A model generated the notes under the pieces. It did no database searches. It had not been told where the DNA came from and saw nothing but the letters and a program-made list of their open reading frames with translations. From positions 62,001 to 126,000 of the forward strand of contig NZ_WOSV01000003.1 in NCBI RefSeq assembly GCF_011516655.1: DNA of 64,000 nucleotides, read 5' to 3'. This document shows, in pieces, positions 26,857 through 38,221 of the stretch; position 1 is the first letter of the stretch, and every line of letters begins with the position of its first letter. This DNA is from Acetobacter thailandicus (GTDB taxonomy: Bacteria > Pseudomonadota > Alphaproteobacteria > Acetobacterales > Acetobacteraceae). Both the position numbers and the translations under genes were made by a program.

Positions 26857-28101
26857 ATGGATAATGATCTCACAGATTACCCTCAACATATGTCACCGCC
26901 ACCAGAGCCGCCATCTTCAGATAAGCGGATCACGGTGCGGACGATTATTATTATTGCCGTTGTATGCCTGCTGGCTCTGGGTGTGAAATCCTGCTTTTTT
27001 CACGCACCCTCACACCCAAAGAATCAGCCAGGTAATACCTCTTCTGAAAATGATGATACTCAGCCTGTAGCTGTGACCGCTGCCAGGCGCGGGTCGATCC
27101 CTGTCAACCTGATTGAACTGGGTACGGTTGTCCCCATTACAAACGTCACTGTTCAGACACGTGTCGAAGGGTACCTGACTGATGTTCTGTTCACTGAAGG
27201 GCAGCACGTACATAAAGGGGACCTTCTGGCAATTATTGATCCGCGCCCTTACCAGGTTCAGCTCGAGCAATATGAAGGACAGCTTGCACGTGATCAGGCC
27301 CAGCTTGGTCAGGCTCGCGTTGATAATGCCCGCTACCAGCGCCTGATTAAACAGGACAGTATCGATGCAAAAACAGCACGTGACCAGCAATTTCAGGTTG
27401 AACAGCTTGAGGGAACAGTAAAGGCTGACCAGGCTCAGGTTGATAGTGAAAAGCTACAGCTTATTTACTGTCATATTGTTGCACCTGTTGATGGTCGTAT
27501 CGGTATCCGTGCAGTTGACCGGGGGAATTTTCTGTCTGCCGGGCAATCAGGCGGACTGGCCATTCTGACACAGATGCAACCCATCTCGGTTGTCTTTACA
27601 CTCCCGCAGGAGCAGCTGCCTGAGGTTGCAACCCAGCTAAGAGAGAAAAGAGAGCTGAAGGTTGCTGCATGGGACAGCTCTAACACACATAAAATTGCCG
27701 ATGGTATTGTTAGCGCCCTCGATAGTCAGATTGATACCTCAACAGGCACAGTGCGCCTGCGCGCCATTTTTGCCAATGAAAATGAACATTTATTTCCTAA
27801 CCAGTTTGTGAATGCTCATCTCCTGGTTAAAACCCTCGATAATGTCGTTCTTGTACCATCAAATGCTTTGCAAACCGGCCCTTCAGGACGTTTTGTCTAT
27901 ATTGTCAATAATAATGACACCGTTGATATTCGAAGAGTTGTTCCCGGCGTTTCAAACGAAACCACAACGGTTATCAGCTCAGGTCTGAGAGGCGGAGAGC
28001 GTGTCGTCACTGATGGCACTGACCACCTGCGTATTGGTACGCATGTGACTATTCCGGTCGCTGAGAAAACTGACCTCTCTCCAGGCTCTTCAACACCGTG
28101 A
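26857..28101 (+). CDS. mdtA: RND efflux periplasmic adaptor (MdtA-like)
   Basis: The 414-residue membrane-fusion protein has one N-terminal helix ([15 protein letters not shown]). Paired lipoyl halves follow ([31 protein letters not shown] and [20 protein letters not shown]) around a helical hairpin, then a beta-barrel and the membrane-proximal domain ([20 protein letters not shown]). The motif GNFLSAG and the two permeases that follow fit MdtABC architecture. The ATG at 26857 is chosen for length and composition, but it has no clear ribosome site. The frame is open to a TTG at 26704, so the start is uncertain. The stop overlaps the GTG of the next gene. Confidence 0.88.
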   Translation: MDNDLTDYPQHMSPPPEPPSSDKRITVRTIIIIAVVCLLALGVKSCFFHAPSHPKNQPGNTSSENDDTQPVAVTAARRGSIPVNLIELGTVVPITNVTVQTRVEGYLTDVLFTEGQHVHKGDLLAIIDPRPYQVQLEQYEGQLARDQAQLGQARVDNARYQRLIKQDSIDAKTARDQQFQVEQLEGTVKADQAQVDSEKLQLIYCHIVAPVDGRIGIRAVDRGNFLSAGQSGGLAILTQMQPISVVFTLPQEQLPEVATQLREKRELKVAAWDSSNTHKIADGIVSALDSQIDTSTGTVRLRAIFANENEHLFPNQFVNAHLLVKTLDNVVLVPSNALQTGPSGRFVYIVNNNDTVDIRRVVPGVSNETTTVISSGLRGGERVVTDGTDHLRIGTHVTIPVAEKTDLSPGSSTP

Positions 28102-31100
28102 ACCCTTCAGCTCTTTTCATACGCAAACCGGTTGCCACGACTCTTCTGATGATCGCCATCATGATGGCGGGCATGCTGGGGTATTATTTTCTGCCTGTTT
28201 CAGCACTACCGCAGGTTGATTACCCGACTATCACAGTCGAGACCTTCTATCCCGGGGCCGGGCCGGAGGTTATGGCCACATCAATCACGGCTCCCCTGGA
28301 AACACAGTTCGGGCAGATGTCAGGTGTTGATCAGATCACCTCACGTTCCTCAGGTGGCGCATCCATCATTACGATGCGCTTCAGCCTGTCGATGACAATG
28401 GATGTTGCTGAGCAGGAAGTACAGGCCGCAATTAATAACGCCAACTCACTTCTGCCCTCCGACCTGCCTGCGCCTCCGGTTTATGCAAAAGTTAACCCTG
28501 CTGATACCCCGGTTATCACTCTGGGCATTACGTCAGCGACAATTCCTTTGCCTGAAGTTGAAGACTATGTGGATACACGTCTGTCTCAAAAAATCAGCCA
28601 GATTTCGGGCGTTGGTCTCGTAACTCTGTCAGGAGGCAACCGTAAGGCCATTCGTGTGCGCGTTAATGTGCCAAAACTCACCTCTTATGGTGTGGACATG
28701 GATACACTGCGCACCACCATTGGCAACGTCAACGTTAACTCTCCGACCGGCACATTTAACGGTCAGGAACGGGCTGTTACATTACGCGTAGATGGCCAGA
28801 TTTCCTCAGTGGATATGCTGCTTAACCAGGTTATTGCCTATCAGAACAGCGGACCGGTTCGCGTACGGGATATCGCCAGCGTTGTCATCGGTGCTGAAAA
28901 TAGCCAGCTGGCAGCATGGGCCAATCTGACTCCTGCTCTGATTATGAACGTACAGCGTCAGCCCGGAGCAAATGTCATTGATGTTGTCGATAATATTAAA
29001 GCAGCCCTCCCTCAGCTCCGTCTGTCATTACCTCCCGGCATTGATATTACCCCCCTCACTGACCGTACGACCACAATCAGGGCTTCAGTCGCAGACGTTG
29101 AATTTGAGCTGTTTCTGGCTCTGCTCCTCGTAGTAGGCGTCATTTTTATCTTTTTGCGTAATATCCCAGCAACAATTATCCCCAGCCTGTCTGTTCCCCT
29201 GTCAATCGTCGGCACATTTGCTGTGATGTACCTGATGGGCTTCTCGCTCGATAATCTTTCTCTCATGGCTCTGACAATCGCAACGGGTTTTGTTGTCGAT
29301 GATGCCATCGTAATGATCGAAAATATCTCGCGCTATATCGAGCTGGGTGAAGACCGTATGACCGCCGCTATAAGAGGCGCCGGTGAGATCGGTTTTACTA
29401 TTATATCACTCACAATTTCACTGGTGGCAGTTCTTATTCCGCTGCTGTTTATGGGAGATGTTGTCGGACGGCTTTTTCATGAATTCGCCATGACACTGGC
29501 TGTGACCATCATACTCTCAGCCATCGTGTCTCTGACACTTGTCCCCATGATGTGTGCTTATATTCTCAGTGAGCGCATTCATAACCCGCACCTCCCCCAA
29601 ACGGCCTTTCAGCGCTGGTCTCAGAGTGTTGAAAATGCAACTGAGCGCCTCATTGCTTTCTATGGTCGCGGGCTGGATATCGTTCTTGAACATCGTGGCC
29701 TCACATTATGTGTCGCCACAGCTACGGTCGTTCTGACATGCGTGCTGGCAATTATTATTCCCAAGGGTTTTTTCCCTGATCAGGATACCGGTGTTATTCA
29801 GGGCGTTTCGGTGGCCTCTCAGAGCATTTCTTTTGAAAGTATGAAACAGCACCAGCAGGAACTGGCACGTATCATCCTTAAAGACCCTGATGTCGCCTCC
29901 CTCTCCTCTTTTGTTGGCATTGACGGACAAAACTCTACCCTTAATCAGGGGCGTTTTCTGATCAATCTTAAAGATCGGGAGCAACGCTCCGGCAGTGCAG
30001 CAGAAATTGCCAGTCGCCTGTCACAAACCACAGCGAAAGTTGTTGGTATTAAACTGTATATGCAGCCGGTTCAGGATCTGACACTGGATACAACAGTAAC
30101 TGCCACACAATATCAGTTTCTGCTTGAAAACCCCGATCCAAAGCTGTTCGACACCTGGATCCCGCTTCTGCTGCAACGTCTGCGTAAGGAGCCGGCACTT
30201 TCTGAAGTCACGTCAGATCTTCAGGCACAGGGGCTGGTTGTTAAGGTTGTGCTCGACCGTACAACGGCCGCGCGTTACTCAATTACTCCCCAGACAATTG
30301 ATAATATTCTTTATGATTCTTTTGGCCAGCGCCAGATTTCAACCATTTACACACAAGCCAACCAGTACCGTGTGATTATGGAAGCAGATCCCCTGCTTCA
30401 AACCAGCCAGAAATCTCTCAACCAGCTTTATCTGCCTGGCATTAGTGGCAATTCTGGTGAGAGCGTATCGGGCCCGACCCGTTCACCAACATCCGGCCTG
30501 GTGCCCTTACCTGCGGTAACACAAATTCAGCATAAGACTGCACCCTTACTGATCACACATTTTGGCCAGTTTCCGGCCACGACTATTTCGTTCAACCTGT
30601 CGGACGGATACTCGCTGGGGGATGCTACAGCCGCTATCCGCAGAGTAGAAAAAGACATTAAGCTCCCTCCGTCTTTTCAGACATCATTTCAGGGCACAGC
30701 AGCAGCTTTTGAAGGCTCCCTGGGAAATGAGCTTTTTCTGATCGGTGCAGCACTTGTGGCGGTCTATATTGTACTTGGCGTACTCTACGAAAGTTTCATC
30801 CACCCGGTTACTATTCTTTCTACTCTGCCTTCTGCTGCTATCGGCGCACTTCTGGCTCTCATGATCTCAGGGGCTGGGCTCGATATCATGGGTATTATTG
30901 GTATTGTCCTGCTGATAGGCATTGTAAAGAAAAACGCCATCATGATGATTGACTTTGCTTTAGAAGCCAGTCGTGTATACGGCATGGACTCTCTGCAGGC
31001 GATCAGACAGGCTGCTCTCCTGCGTTTTCGTCCTATTCTGATGACCACACTTGCCGCAATGCTCGGCGCATTGCCTATGGTGCTTGTACACGGTAACGGA

Positions 31101-31268
31101 GCAGAACTGCGCTATCCGCTGGGTCTGTCGATTATCGCCGGTCTGGCTATGTCACAGATACTGACACTGTTTACCACTCCGGTAATTTATCTGGCTCTCG
31201 ACGGATTGAGTAACCGCTGGAAAACCTGGCGTAACGGCAAAAGCATGCCGGAGCCAGAAGCACCGTGA
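28098..31268 (+). CDS. mdtB: RND multidrug efflux permease 1 (MdtB-like)
   Basis: The 1056-residue inner-membrane proton-driven pump begins with a GTG overlapping the adaptor stop (GTGA). It has the RND plan: helix 1 ([20 protein letters not shown]), a large periplasmic loop, helices 2-6, a second loop and helices 8-12. The proton-relay aspartates D401-D402 ([10 protein letters not shown]) are present, as is [20 protein letters not shown] in the second half. Together with the next gene it would form a heterotrimer as in MdtBC. A short Ser/Gly-rich insertion occurs near 785-800 ([18 protein letters not shown]). Substrates are unknown. Confidence 0.93.
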   Translation: MNPSALFIRKPVATTLLMIAIMMAGMLGYYFLPVSALPQVDYPTITVETFYPGAGPEVMATSITAPLETQFGQMSGVDQITSRSSGGASIITMRFSLSMTMDVAEQEVQAAINNANSLLPSDLPAPPVYAKVNPADTPVITLGITSATIPLPEVEDYVDTRLSQKISQISGVGLVTLSGGNRKAIRVRVNVPKLTSYGVDMDTLRTTIGNVNVNSPTGTFNGQERAVTLRVDGQISSVDMLLNQVIAYQNSGPVRVRDIASVVIGAENSQLAAWANLTPALIMNVQRQPGANVIDVVDNIKAALPQLRLSLPPGIDITPLTDRTTTIRASVADVEFELFLALLLVVGVIFIFLRNIPATIIPSLSVPLSIVGTFAVMYLMGFSLDNLSLMALTIATGFVVDDAIVMIENISRYIELGEDRMTAAIRGAGEIGFTIISLTISLVAVLIPLLFMGDVVGRLFHEFAMTLAVTIILSAIVSLTLVPMMCAYILSERIHNPHLPQTAFQRWSQSVENATERLIAFYGRGLDIVLEHRGLTLCVATATVVLTCVLAIIIPKGFFPDQDTGVIQGVSVASQSISFESMKQHQQELARIILKDPDVASLSSFVGIDGQNSTLNQGRFLINLKDREQRSGSAAEIASRLSQTTAKVVGIKLYMQPVQDLTLDTTVTATQYQFLLENPDPKLFDTWIPLLLQRLRKEPALSEVTSDLQAQGLVVKVVLDRTTAARYSITPQTIDNILYDSFGQRQISTIYTQANQYRVIMEADPLLQTSQKSLNQLYLPGISGNSGESVSGPTRSPTSGLVPLPAVTQIQHKTAPLLITHFGQFPATTISFNLSDGYSLGDATAAIRRVEKDIKLPPSFQTSFQGTAAAFEGSLGNELFLIGAALVAVYIVLGVLYESFIHPVTILSTLPSAAIGALLALMISGAGLDIMGIIGIVLLIGIVKKNAIMMIDFALEASRVYGMDSLQAIRQAALLRFRPILMTTLAAMLGALPMVLVHGNGAELRYPLGLSIIAGLAMSQILTLFTTPVIYLALDGLSNRWKTWRNGKSMPEPEAP

Positions 31269-34200
31269 GCTCAGAAAAACCATTCAGCGTATGCCGTGTT
31301 TTTATTGAAAGACCTGTTGCAACGGTCCTTCTGGCACTGGCTATGGTCCTGACAGGCATTATGGGGTTTGTTCGCCTGCCTGTTGCCGACCTGCCGAATG
31401 TTGATTTTCCGGTTATTGTTGTACAGGCCAGTCAGCCTGGCGGGTCTCCCGAAGAAATTGCAAGTTCTGTCGCGGCCCCCCTTGAGCGTCACCTGGGGCA
31501 GATCGCCGGACTTTCAGAAATGACCTCCCGATCATCTGAGGGTGAAGTACGTATTATTCTTCAGTTTGACCTGTCTCGCGACATTAATGGCGCAGCAAGA
31601 GACATTCAGGCAGCTTTACAGGCCTCCCACGCCGACCTGCCGACCTCTCTGCGTTCAAACCCGTATTACTATAAAGCCAACCCCAACGCAGCACCTGTGT
31701 ACGTTCTGGCACTGACCTCTGATATACATACACAGGCACAGATGTATGAATATGCCTCTAATGTTCTGGTGCAGCAGATCTCACAGATTGAGGGAGTAGG
31801 ACAGGTTGATATTGGCGGCAGCTCTCTGCCGGCCGTGCGTGTTGAGCTTAATCCCAAACCACTTTTTCAGTATGGTATCGGTTTTGAGGATATTCGCGCA
31901 GCACTGGCCTCAGCCAATGCGAACACCCCAAAAGGTGTTATAGATAATAATGGCGTGCGCTTTACCCTGCAAACCAACGACCAGGCACGCGATGCCAAAG
32001 CTTACCGTGACCTTATTATTGCCTGGCGCAATAACCGCCCGGTCAGGCTGGCCGACGTCGCAACCGTAGAAAATAATGTTGAGGACATTCACAACAGCGG
32101 TTTTTTTGGTCAGGCTCACTCTGTCATTGCGCTGGTTTTACCTCAGGCTAATGCCAATGTCATTGAGCTTATCGATAAAATACGACAAAAAATCCCACTC
32201 ATGCGCAGTGCTCTGCCCGGCGGTGTTGATCTGCATATCGGGCTTGACCGCTCTCTGACAATCAGAGCCGCGCTGGCGGACACAGAGTTTACGCTGATTA
32301 TTTCAGTTATTCTTGTCACGCTTGTTGTTCTGGCGTTCCTTAACTCTCTTCGTATGACGCTTATTCCGGCACTCGTCGTACCTACTTCTATTATCTCAAC
32401 ATTCGCTGTCATGTGGCTGCTGGGCTATTCACTCAACAACATGTCCCTCATGGCGCTTACGGTTTCAACCGGCTTTGTTGTTGATGATGCCATTGTCGTT
32501 GTCGAAAATATTGCACGCTACCTTGAAAAGGGCTTCTCCCCCCGGGAGGCATCGCAGAAAGGATGTGATGAGGTCGCTTTTACTGTTGTGTCTATTTCTA
32601 TCTCTCTCATTGCCGTTTTTATACCGATTATGTTCCTGAGCGGACTTTCAGGCCGTCTGTTTCATGAATTCACAATGACACTGACTGTGTCTATTTTTAT
32701 CTCCATGATTTTGTCATTAACGCTGACACCAATGATGGCGTCTCAGCTGCTTAAAGCACATGATGAAACCGGAAAAAAACTCAGCCCGCCACTACAAAAA
32801 TTTATTGATATCATTCTCTGCCCTCTGAACTGGATTGAAAGAGTGTATGCCTCAACACTCGAAATCGCCCTGCAACACAGGCGCATTACACTCTGGTCCC
32901 TGCCGGCATCATTTATTTTAATTGCTATTCTTTTAGTCAGTCTGCCAAAAGGGTTTATTCCTACCTCAGATACTGGTCTGGTTATTGGTCATGTTAAGGG
33001 AAGCCAGAGCATATCTTTTGCCCAGCTTTCACAAAAACTGCTCTATATTCAGAAAATCATTGGCGAAGATCCGGATGTTGAGGACGTTGCAAGTTTTGTA
33101 GGTGGACAACATGACGCCCTCAATGCCGCAACTATGTTTTTACGCCTGAAAGATAAAACATTACGCCCCGACACGGGGGCCCACATGATAACCCGCATAG
33201 AAAAAAAGCTTAAAAACCTCGTAGGGGCAGAGCTGTTTCTGGTAGAGCCTGGTACAATTCACTCAAGCGCCAGACAAAGCGACGGATCGTATCAGTATAC
33301 GCTCCAGGGAGGGAATGCTCAGGAGCTTTACCAGTGGACTAAGAAACTAACGGCTGAACTTCAGCGCCATAAACAGCTTCAGTCCATCTCATCAGACGTC
33401 GATGAAGGTGCTCCTGCTATCGGTGTGCACATAACACGTGATACAGCAGCCCGCTTTAATCTGACCCCGCAAATGATTTCTAATACATTATATGACGCTT
33501 TTGGGCAGCGTGCGGTCTCTATTATTTATAACTCTATGAATCAGTACCGTGTGATCATGGAGGCTAATCCGCTCTACTGGTCCTCACCTGAAATGCTTAA
33601 ACAGGTATGGGTCAGTGTTTCTGGTGGTTCAGCCGGTGGTGGTACAAAATCAAACACTATTCGTGTCAGAAAAGCGAGCGTAACAAGCTCATCTGGTGGC
33701 AGTGGTACGACAGAGGCTGATCTCAGCCAGGCCTCCTTTAAAAACCAGATTGCGAACTCTCTGGCCGGTGGCACCGGGGCATCAAATGGTTCTGCTGTTT
33801 CTACATCAAAAGAAGCAATGCTTCCTTTAACCTTTGTCTCTCAGATTAATGACACAATTGCTCCCCTGACGGTTAACCATCTGGGGCAATCTGTGGCGAC
33901 AACCATTTCGTTTAATCTGGCAGATCATACTTCACTCAGCCAGGCAATCCATATTATTCGCCGGGCCGAGCTCAGAATGCACATGCCCCACACTATCCGG
34001 GGAAGTTTTATCGGCAATGCTGCACAACTTAAAAAATCTGGCGTTACCCAGTCTCTTACTCTGATAGCAGCTCTGGCTGCTGTCTATATAACTCTTGGTA
34101 TTTTATATGAAAGCTATATTCACCCACTGACTATTCTTTCAACACTTCCTTCTGCCAGCTTAGGTGCCCTTATTGCATTACGATTATTTGGCCAGGAACT

Positions 34201-34576
34201 TTCTTTAGTCGCGGGGCTGGCAATTATTATCCTGATCGGCATTGTAAAGAAAAATGCTATTATGCTGGTCGACTTTGCTCTCGACACCGAACGCACTGAT
34301 GGTACGCCAGCTCTGCAGGCTATAAAAATGGCGTGCCTTTTACGTTTTCGTCCTATCTTTATGACGACACTGGCTGCAGCCTGTGGCGCTTTACCGCTCG
34401 CCCTTGCACATGGGTATGGTTATGAAATCCGCCGCCCGGTCGGCATCGCCCTTATGGGGGGGTTAATCCTCAGTCAGGCACTTACTCTGTACACAACACC
34501 GGTTGTTTACCTCCTTCTTGATAAACTCCGTATGCGACCAAAACCCAAAACTAAACCGCGGCCCGTATCATCATGA
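31265..34576 (+). CDS. mdtC: RND multidrug efflux permease 2 (MdtC-like)
   Basis: The 1103-residue partner starts at GTG overlapping the preceding stop (GTGA). It retains the proton-relay pair D407-D408 ([10 protein letters not shown]) and the second-half motif [13 protein letters not shown]. It is about 80 residues longer than typical MdtC. Most of the excess is a low-complexity Gly/Ser/Thr segment at about residues 781-850 ([35 protein letters not shown]), in the second periplasmic loop. This insertion may face the docking or porter domain; its role is unknown. It overlaps the outer-membrane gene by four bases (ATGA). Confidence 0.92.
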   Translation: MSSEKPFSVCRVFIERPVATVLLALAMVLTGIMGFVRLPVADLPNVDFPVIVVQASQPGGSPEEIASSVAAPLERHLGQIAGLSEMTSRSSEGEVRIILQFDLSRDINGAARDIQAALQASHADLPTSLRSNPYYYKANPNAAPVYVLALTSDIHTQAQMYEYASNVLVQQISQIEGVGQVDIGGSSLPAVRVELNPKPLFQYGIGFEDIRAALASANANTPKGVIDNNGVRFTLQTNDQARDAKAYRDLIIAWRNNRPVRLADVATVENNVEDIHNSGFFGQAHSVIALVLPQANANVIELIDKIRQKIPLMRSALPGGVDLHIGLDRSLTIRAALADTEFTLIISVILVTLVVLAFLNSLRMTLIPALVVPTSIISTFAVMWLLGYSLNNMSLMALTVSTGFVVDDAIVVVENIARYLEKGFSPREASQKGCDEVAFTVVSISISLIAVFIPIMFLSGLSGRLFHEFTMTLTVSIFISMILSLTLTPMMASQLLKAHDETGKKLSPPLQKFIDIILCPLNWIERVYASTLEIALQHRRITLWSLPASFILIAILLVSLPKGFIPTSDTGLVIGHVKGSQSISFAQLSQKLLYIQKIIGEDPDVEDVASFVGGQHDALNAATMFLRLKDKTLRPDTGAHMITRIEKKLKNLVGAELFLVEPGTIHSSARQSDGSYQYTLQGGNAQELYQWTKKLTAELQRHKQLQSISSDVDEGAPAIGVHITRDTAARFNLTPQMISNTLYDAFGQRAVSIIYNSMNQYRVIMEANPLYWSSPEMLKQVWVSVSGGSAGGGTKSNTIRVRKASVTSSSGGSGTTEADLSQASFKNQIANSLAGGTGASNGSAVSTSKEAMLPLTFVSQINDTIAPLTVNHLGQSVATTISFNLADHTSLSQAIHIIRRAELRMHMPHTIRGSFIGNAAQLKKSGVTQSLTLIAALAAVYITLGILYESYIHPLTILSTLPSASLGALIALRLFGQELSLVAGLAIIILIGIVKKNAIMLVDFALDTERTDGTPALQAIKMACLLRFRPIFMTTLAAACGALPLALAHGYGYEIRRPVGIALMGGLILSQALTLYTTPVVYLLLDKLRMRPKPKTKPRPVSS

Positions 34577-36171
34577 CAGGCAAGCCAGCTGAGACACACA
34601 AGATGAAGCCTCTATTCTTCCACCTGCTTTCTCGCCGTCTATACCTTCTTCTGGGCCCACTGGTCCTTGCGGGCTGTATGGTAGGACCGGACTATAAACG
34701 TCCTAAAGCCATTGTCTCAGCTAAATTTAAAGAGCTGCAACCCTCTGAAGGGTGGAAATATGCGGCACCTGGTGCGGCTGAAATTCCTAAAGGGGCATGG
34801 TGGACAATGTATCACGACCCGGTTCTTAACGAACTAGAGGAACAGGTTGCCATTAATAACCAGAACGTTAAGCAGTATGAAGCACGATATCATTCTGCCA
34901 GGGCTTATATTAACGCTGTTAAAGCACAGCTCTACCCGACCCTGAGTTCATCTGCTGCGTTTAACCGCCAGAGTACAGGGCGTGGAACGTCTGACAGTGT
35001 CGCGGCCCTGCCATCAAATACAACCAAGAACAACTATAGCCTTGGTCCTTCTGCCTCATGGGACCTTGATTTGTGGGGAAGAATTCGTCGTCAGATCGAA
35101 GGACAGGTTTCAGAAACCCAGGCCTCAGCAGCTGATCTTGCAAATGCCAAACTCTCATACCAGGCTCAGCTTGCCAGCGCTTATTTTAATATGCGTTATC
35201 AGGACAGTCTCTTTGACCTTCTTGACCGCAATACAAAGTTTTATCAGCGCTCATACGAGATCACTCACAACCAGTATGAAGCCGGCACGGCTGACCCTAC
35301 AACATTGTTTCAGTCAAAAACACAGCTGGAACAAACACGTGCTCAAACCACGGCCACAAAAATTGCCCGTGCGCAATATGAACACGCGATTGCTGTCTTT
35401 ATAGGAAAAGCACCTGCCGACTTATCCATTCCTCACGGTGCGCTGACACGTGAGGTGCCGGCAATACCGGTTTACATGCCATCTCAGCTCCTTGAGCGTC
35501 GTCCGGATATTGCTGCAGCTGAGCGCCGTATGGAGGAATATAATGCGCAGATCGGTGCGGCTGAAGCAGCTTTTTACCCACAGGTCACATTAAGTGCGTC
35601 TTACAGCTATGCAGGCGATCCTATTGGTTCGCTCATTCAGGTAGCCAACCGCGCATGGTCTCTCGGTGCATCTGCCTCTGAAACACTTTTTGCCGGCGGA
35701 AGTCGTACGGCTGACGTACGTCAGGCCGAAGCCAACTATGATTACTATGTTGCAAATTATCGTCAGACCGTTCTGACTGCCTTACAAAATGTAGAAGATC
35801 AGCTTTCTAACCTGCGCCTTCTCGCCCAGCAGGCCGATCAGCAGCAGATGGCAGTTGAAGCCGCTAACCGTGCCGTACAGGTCTCTCTTAACCAGTATAT
35901 GGCGGGTACACAAATCTACACCAGCGTCGTAACTGCTGAAGCAACTGCACTTTCAAATGACCAGACTGCCCTGCAAATTCAGCAGGGACGCATTATTGAC
36001 AGCGTATCTCTGATCGAAAATCTGGGAGGAGGATGGGACGCTTCAGAAATTCCCGACAAAGATTCAATGCAACGGGATATCCCTCTTCTGCCCAGCTTTA
36101 TTCAGAAAGACAAAAATTATCTGCCTAACGATAAAGAACAACAAAAAGCGGCAGTGAAGAAGCAGAAATAA
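34573..36171 (+). CDS. Outer-membrane efflux lipoprotein (NodT/OprM family)
   Basis: The 532-residue protein has an N-terminal signal with the lipobox LAGC (Cys35, or Cys25 if the ATG ten codons in is used). The family N-terminus MVGPDYKRP follows, then two repeats of coiled alpha-hairpin and beta strands (LEEQVAINNQNVKQYEARY, ASWDLDLWGRIRRQIEGQ, LLERRPDIAAAERRMEEYNAQIG, GASASETLFAGGSRTADVRQ). It would form a trimeric channel with the adaptor and permeases, giving a complete tripartite pump in one operon. The C-terminus is Lys/Gln-rich. A hairpin terminator follows immediately. Confidence 0.93.
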   Translation: MTGKPAETHKMKPLFFHLLSRRLYLLLGPLVLAGCMVGPDYKRPKAIVSAKFKELQPSEGWKYAAPGAAEIPKGAWWTMYHDPVLNELEEQVAINNQNVKQYEARYHSARAYINAVKAQLYPTLSSSAAFNRQSTGRGTSDSVAALPSNTTKNNYSLGPSASWDLDLWGRIRRQIEGQVSETQASAADLANAKLSYQAQLASAYFNMRYQDSLFDLLDRNTKFYQRSYEITHNQYEAGTADPTTLFQSKTQLEQTRAQTTATKIARAQYEHAIAVFIGKAPADLSIPHGALTREVPAIPVYMPSQLLERRPDIAAAERRMEEYNAQIGAAEAAFYPQVTLSASYSYAGDPIGSLIQVANRAWSLGASASETLFAGGSRTADVRQAEANYDYYVANYRQTVLTALQNVEDQLSNLRLLAQQADQQQMAVEAANRAVQVSLNQYMAGTQIYTSVVTAEATALSNDQTALQIQQGRIIDSVSLIENLGGGWDASEIPDKDSMQRDIPLLPSFIQKDKNYLPNDKEQQKAAVKKQK

Positions 36172-36173
36172 AA

Positions 36174-36203
36174 AAGTCTCTGTCTTTTTTAAGACAGAGA
36201 CTT
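36174..36203. terminator. Hairpin terminator between RND operon and the DUF1328 gene
   Basis: AAGTCTCTGTCTT and AAGACAGAGACTT form a perfect 13-base-pair stem around TTTT. Read on the minus strand it runs into a T-tract and would end the importer/DUF1328 transcript. On the plus strand it follows the outer-membrane gene by two bases, but the downstream T-run is short (CTTCTTATG). Confidence 0.75.
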
Positions 36204-36223
36204 CTTATGAAAAGAAAGGAGGG

Positions 36224-36400
36224 TTATTTCACCATAGCCCGACCAAAAAGCAAAGCAGCGACAAGAAACACCACAAACAAGATAATGGCTATAAAGAACA
36301 GTATTTTAGCGACACCTGCTGTCGCAGCCGAAATGCCGGTAAAACCAAACAAACCCGCGATAAGAGAGACTATAAAAAAGAAAAGTGCCAGCCTGAGCAT
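36224..36400 (-). CDS. DUF1328 (YtjA) small membrane protein, 58 aa
   Basis: Reading the minus strand from ATG 36398-36400 to TAA 36224-36226 gives 58 residues. Two hydrophobic helices ([19 protein letters not shown] and [20 protein letters not shown]) are separated by a short turn, [10 protein letters not shown], and end in FGRAMVK. This matches the DUF1328/YtjA family, small inner-membrane proteins of unknown function linked to general stress. GGGAT lies about ten bases before the start. The gene is easy to miss because it is short and the opposite strand is open. It is probably the last gene of the transcript that ends at the hairpin beyond it. Confidence 0.85.
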   Translation of the reverse strand: MLRLALFFFIVSLIAGLFGFTGISAATAGVAKILFFIAIILFVVFLVAALLFGRAMVK

Positions 36401-36454
36401 ATCTTATGATCCCAACAAAAGAGAAAAGTAAAAAAGAGAACTAAAGAAAACAGA

Positions 36455-36682
36455 TCAGCGCCGACGTAAGAGACGCCCTGTAAAAAATACAATAAATGCA
36501 GCTGCCGCCAGACTCACAAAGGGTCTGTCAACGACAACATCTCTCACTGCGTCAGCAAAAGGAAATTTATCAGATGCTTCATTACCGCCTCCGGCCTGGC
36601 TGAACAAACCCTCAGCACCATCCTGAAGGCGGCCCACCCCTTCTTCAAGTTTAAACTGTGCCGTTTCACTTTTTACAGTCAT
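36455..36682 (-). CDS. Small YqjD/ElaB-like membrane-anchored protein
   Basis: The 75-residue protein begins at ATG 36682 with AGAGGA upstream; longer open starts overlap the ABC ATPase gene. An amphipathic Gly/Glu-rich N-terminal half (LEEGVGRLQDGAEGLFSQ) precedes a C-terminal hydrophobic helix and Arg-rich end (RPFVSLAAAAFIVFFTGRLL, then RRR). This layout is the YqjD/ElaB/DUF883 pattern of inner-membrane stress proteins. It lies 13 bases after the importer ATPase stop and may be co-transcribed with it. Function is not established. Confidence 0.7.
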   Translation of the reverse strand: MTVKSETAQFKLEEGVGRLQDGAEGLFSQAGGGNEASDKFPFADAVRDVVVDRPFVSLAAAAFIVFFTGRLLRRR

Positions 36683-36695
36683 TTTACAGATCCTC

Positions 36696-37460
36696 TTATC
36701 TAGCTGTGTTAACTGATACACCGGCAATCATAGAACGCAACTGCAACACGGCCTGTTTGAAAGGAACAGACTCTGCTTCCTTCATTTCTGCCGTAACATT
36801 GAGACAACCAGCAATTTTTGCCGGAGCTCCGGCCAGAACAACAATACGCGTAGCAAGCTTTAAGGCTTCTTCTATATCATGGGTAACAAACAAAATTGTT
36901 TTATGTGTCTGCTCCCAGATTTTCAGAAGCTCATCCTGCAAAGTATGGCGTGTAATCGGATCAAGAGCACCAAAAGGTTCATCCATTAACAAAAGATCCG
37001 GGTCAACGGTCAAAGCCCGCGCAACCCCGACACGTTGCCGCTGGCCACCTGAAAGCTTACGTGGCCAGCGATCAGCCTCAGCAGTCAGACCAACCAGACG
37101 CAAAGCACTCTCAATACGATCCTGCTTTTCCTGCCTGGTCAGAGCAAGCCCCTCCAGGCCAAAAGCCACATTTGCAGCGACACTACGCCAGGGGATAAGA
37201 CGGGCATCCTGAAAAACCAGAGCATTCTTACGCCGCCTGGGATCGGGTGCGGCAGAGACCTCATGAACAGCTCCCTCCAGAGGGACCGTAAGCCCCATGA
37301 CAACCCGTAATAATGTTGACTTACCAACACCTGAGGGGCCAAGCAGCGCAACAAACTCACCTCTTCTGAGAGAAAGTGTTACGTTACGCAGAATAAAATG
37401 TGCCCCCTGATCGTAGGACAAACCTATATTGTCGAGGGAAGCAACCAGATCATCATTCAT
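36696..37460 (-). CDS. ABC importer ATPase (SsuB/TauB/NrtD type)
   Basis: The 254-residue ATPase energises the neighbouring permease. Walker A is GPSGVGKST (41-49), followed by the Q-loop in ALVFQDARLIPW, signature LSGGQRQRVG, Walker B LLLMDEPFGALD and H-loop FVTHD. The phrase EPFGALDPITR and IEEALKLATRIVVL are typical of the nitrate/sulfonate/taurine importer family. The ATG at 37460 overlaps the permease stop by four bases; the longer open frame inside the permease gene is not real. Which anion is carried cannot be told from this subunit. Confidence 0.9.
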   Translation of the reverse strand: MNDDLVASLDNIGLSYDQGAHFILRNVTLSLRRGEFVALLGPSGVGKSTLLRVVMGLTVPLEGAVHEVSAAPDPRRRKNALVFQDARLIPWRSVAANVAFGLEGLALTRQEKQDRIESALRLVGLTAEADRWPRKLSGGQRQRVGVARALTVDPDLLLMDEPFGALDPITRHTLQDELLKIWEQTHKTILFVTHDIEEALKLATRIVVLAGAPAKIAGCLNVTAEMKEAESVPFKQAVLQLRSMIAGVSVNTAR

Positions 37461-38221
37461 ACCTGCCACCGAAGCACGTATCTTCTTACAAAACCAAACA
37501 GAAAATCTGTTAAGGCATAAAGCAAAGCCATTGTCAGCATATAAACAACAACAACATCGGTAGCGAGCAAACTCGAAGCCTGCATCATACGCGCACCAAT
37601 ACCCGGCACACCAAACAGCTCGGCCGCTACTACCGACATCCACCCCTGCCCGAGGCCTGTACGCAAGCCAGCCATGATACCAGGTGCTGAAGCGGGTAAC
37701 GTGATCTTAAATAAACCTGCCAGAAAGCGACCATGACCAAATGCGGCAGCAAGCTCGTAAAGTTCAGGATCAACGCTCTTGACGGCACCATATGCCGCAT
37801 AAAAATTGATCCAGAACACTGAAATAGCGATAACAAATGTTGCGCCAGCCGTATTAAGGCCAAACCATAAAATGGCAAATGGCACCCATGCAAGGCCAGG
37901 CACCGGGCGCAACAGGCGGATGACCCCTTCAAGAAGACCATCAAGCAGCTCAAGCATACCGCACAAGATGCCAAGGAAAGCCCCAAAGACTGAACCGATC
38001 AGAAGACCAAGAACATAATGCGTTAAACTATCGCAAATCGCCTGCTGCCAGAACCCGCTGCGCACCTCATCAAGCCATGCGGGCCAGAGTGTGCCCGGAG
38101 CAGGCACCATGCCGGAAGGTAAGACGCCACTTGTAACGGCGAACTGCCAGCCAGAAAAGAAAACAATAAGCCCGACTGCTGAAAGTAAAATATGCCGTCT
38201 GTGCGAAACTTTTCTGATCAC
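37457..38221 (-). CDS. ABC importer permease (SsuC/TauC type)
   Basis: The 254-residue inner-membrane subunit has about six helices and the EAA-like loop ELAAAFGHGRFLAGLFKITLP, followed by ASAPGIMAGLRTGLGQGW, characteristic of aliphatic sulfonate, taurine and nitrate importers. I used the GTG at 38221, which overlaps the binding-protein stop as GTGA, in line with the other couplings. A GTG six codons earlier (38239) is also open. It sits between the binding protein and ATPase genes. Confidence 0.88.
   Translation of the reverse strand: MIRKVSHRRHILLSAVGLIVFFSGWQFAVTSGVLPSGMVPAPGTLWPAWLDEVRSGFWQQAICDSLTHYVLGLLIGSVFGAFLGILCGMLELLDGLLEGVIRLLRPVPGLAWVPFAILWFGLNTAGATFVIAISVFWINFYAAYGAVKSVDPELYELAAAFGHGRFLAGLFKITLPASAPGIMAGLRTGLGQGWMSVVAAELFGVPGIGARMMQASSLLATDVVVVYMLTMALLYALTDFLFGFVRRYVLRWQV

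Noticed and set aside
33605-33817. Frameshift or assembly error as the cause of the long MdtC
   Set aside because: The reading frame is continuous, and conserved RND sequence resumes in the same frame after the insertion.
36207-36431. 74-codon + strand frame in the RND-importer gap
   Set aside because: The opposite strand encodes a convincing DUF1328 protein; the + frame is its basic, low-complexity mirror.
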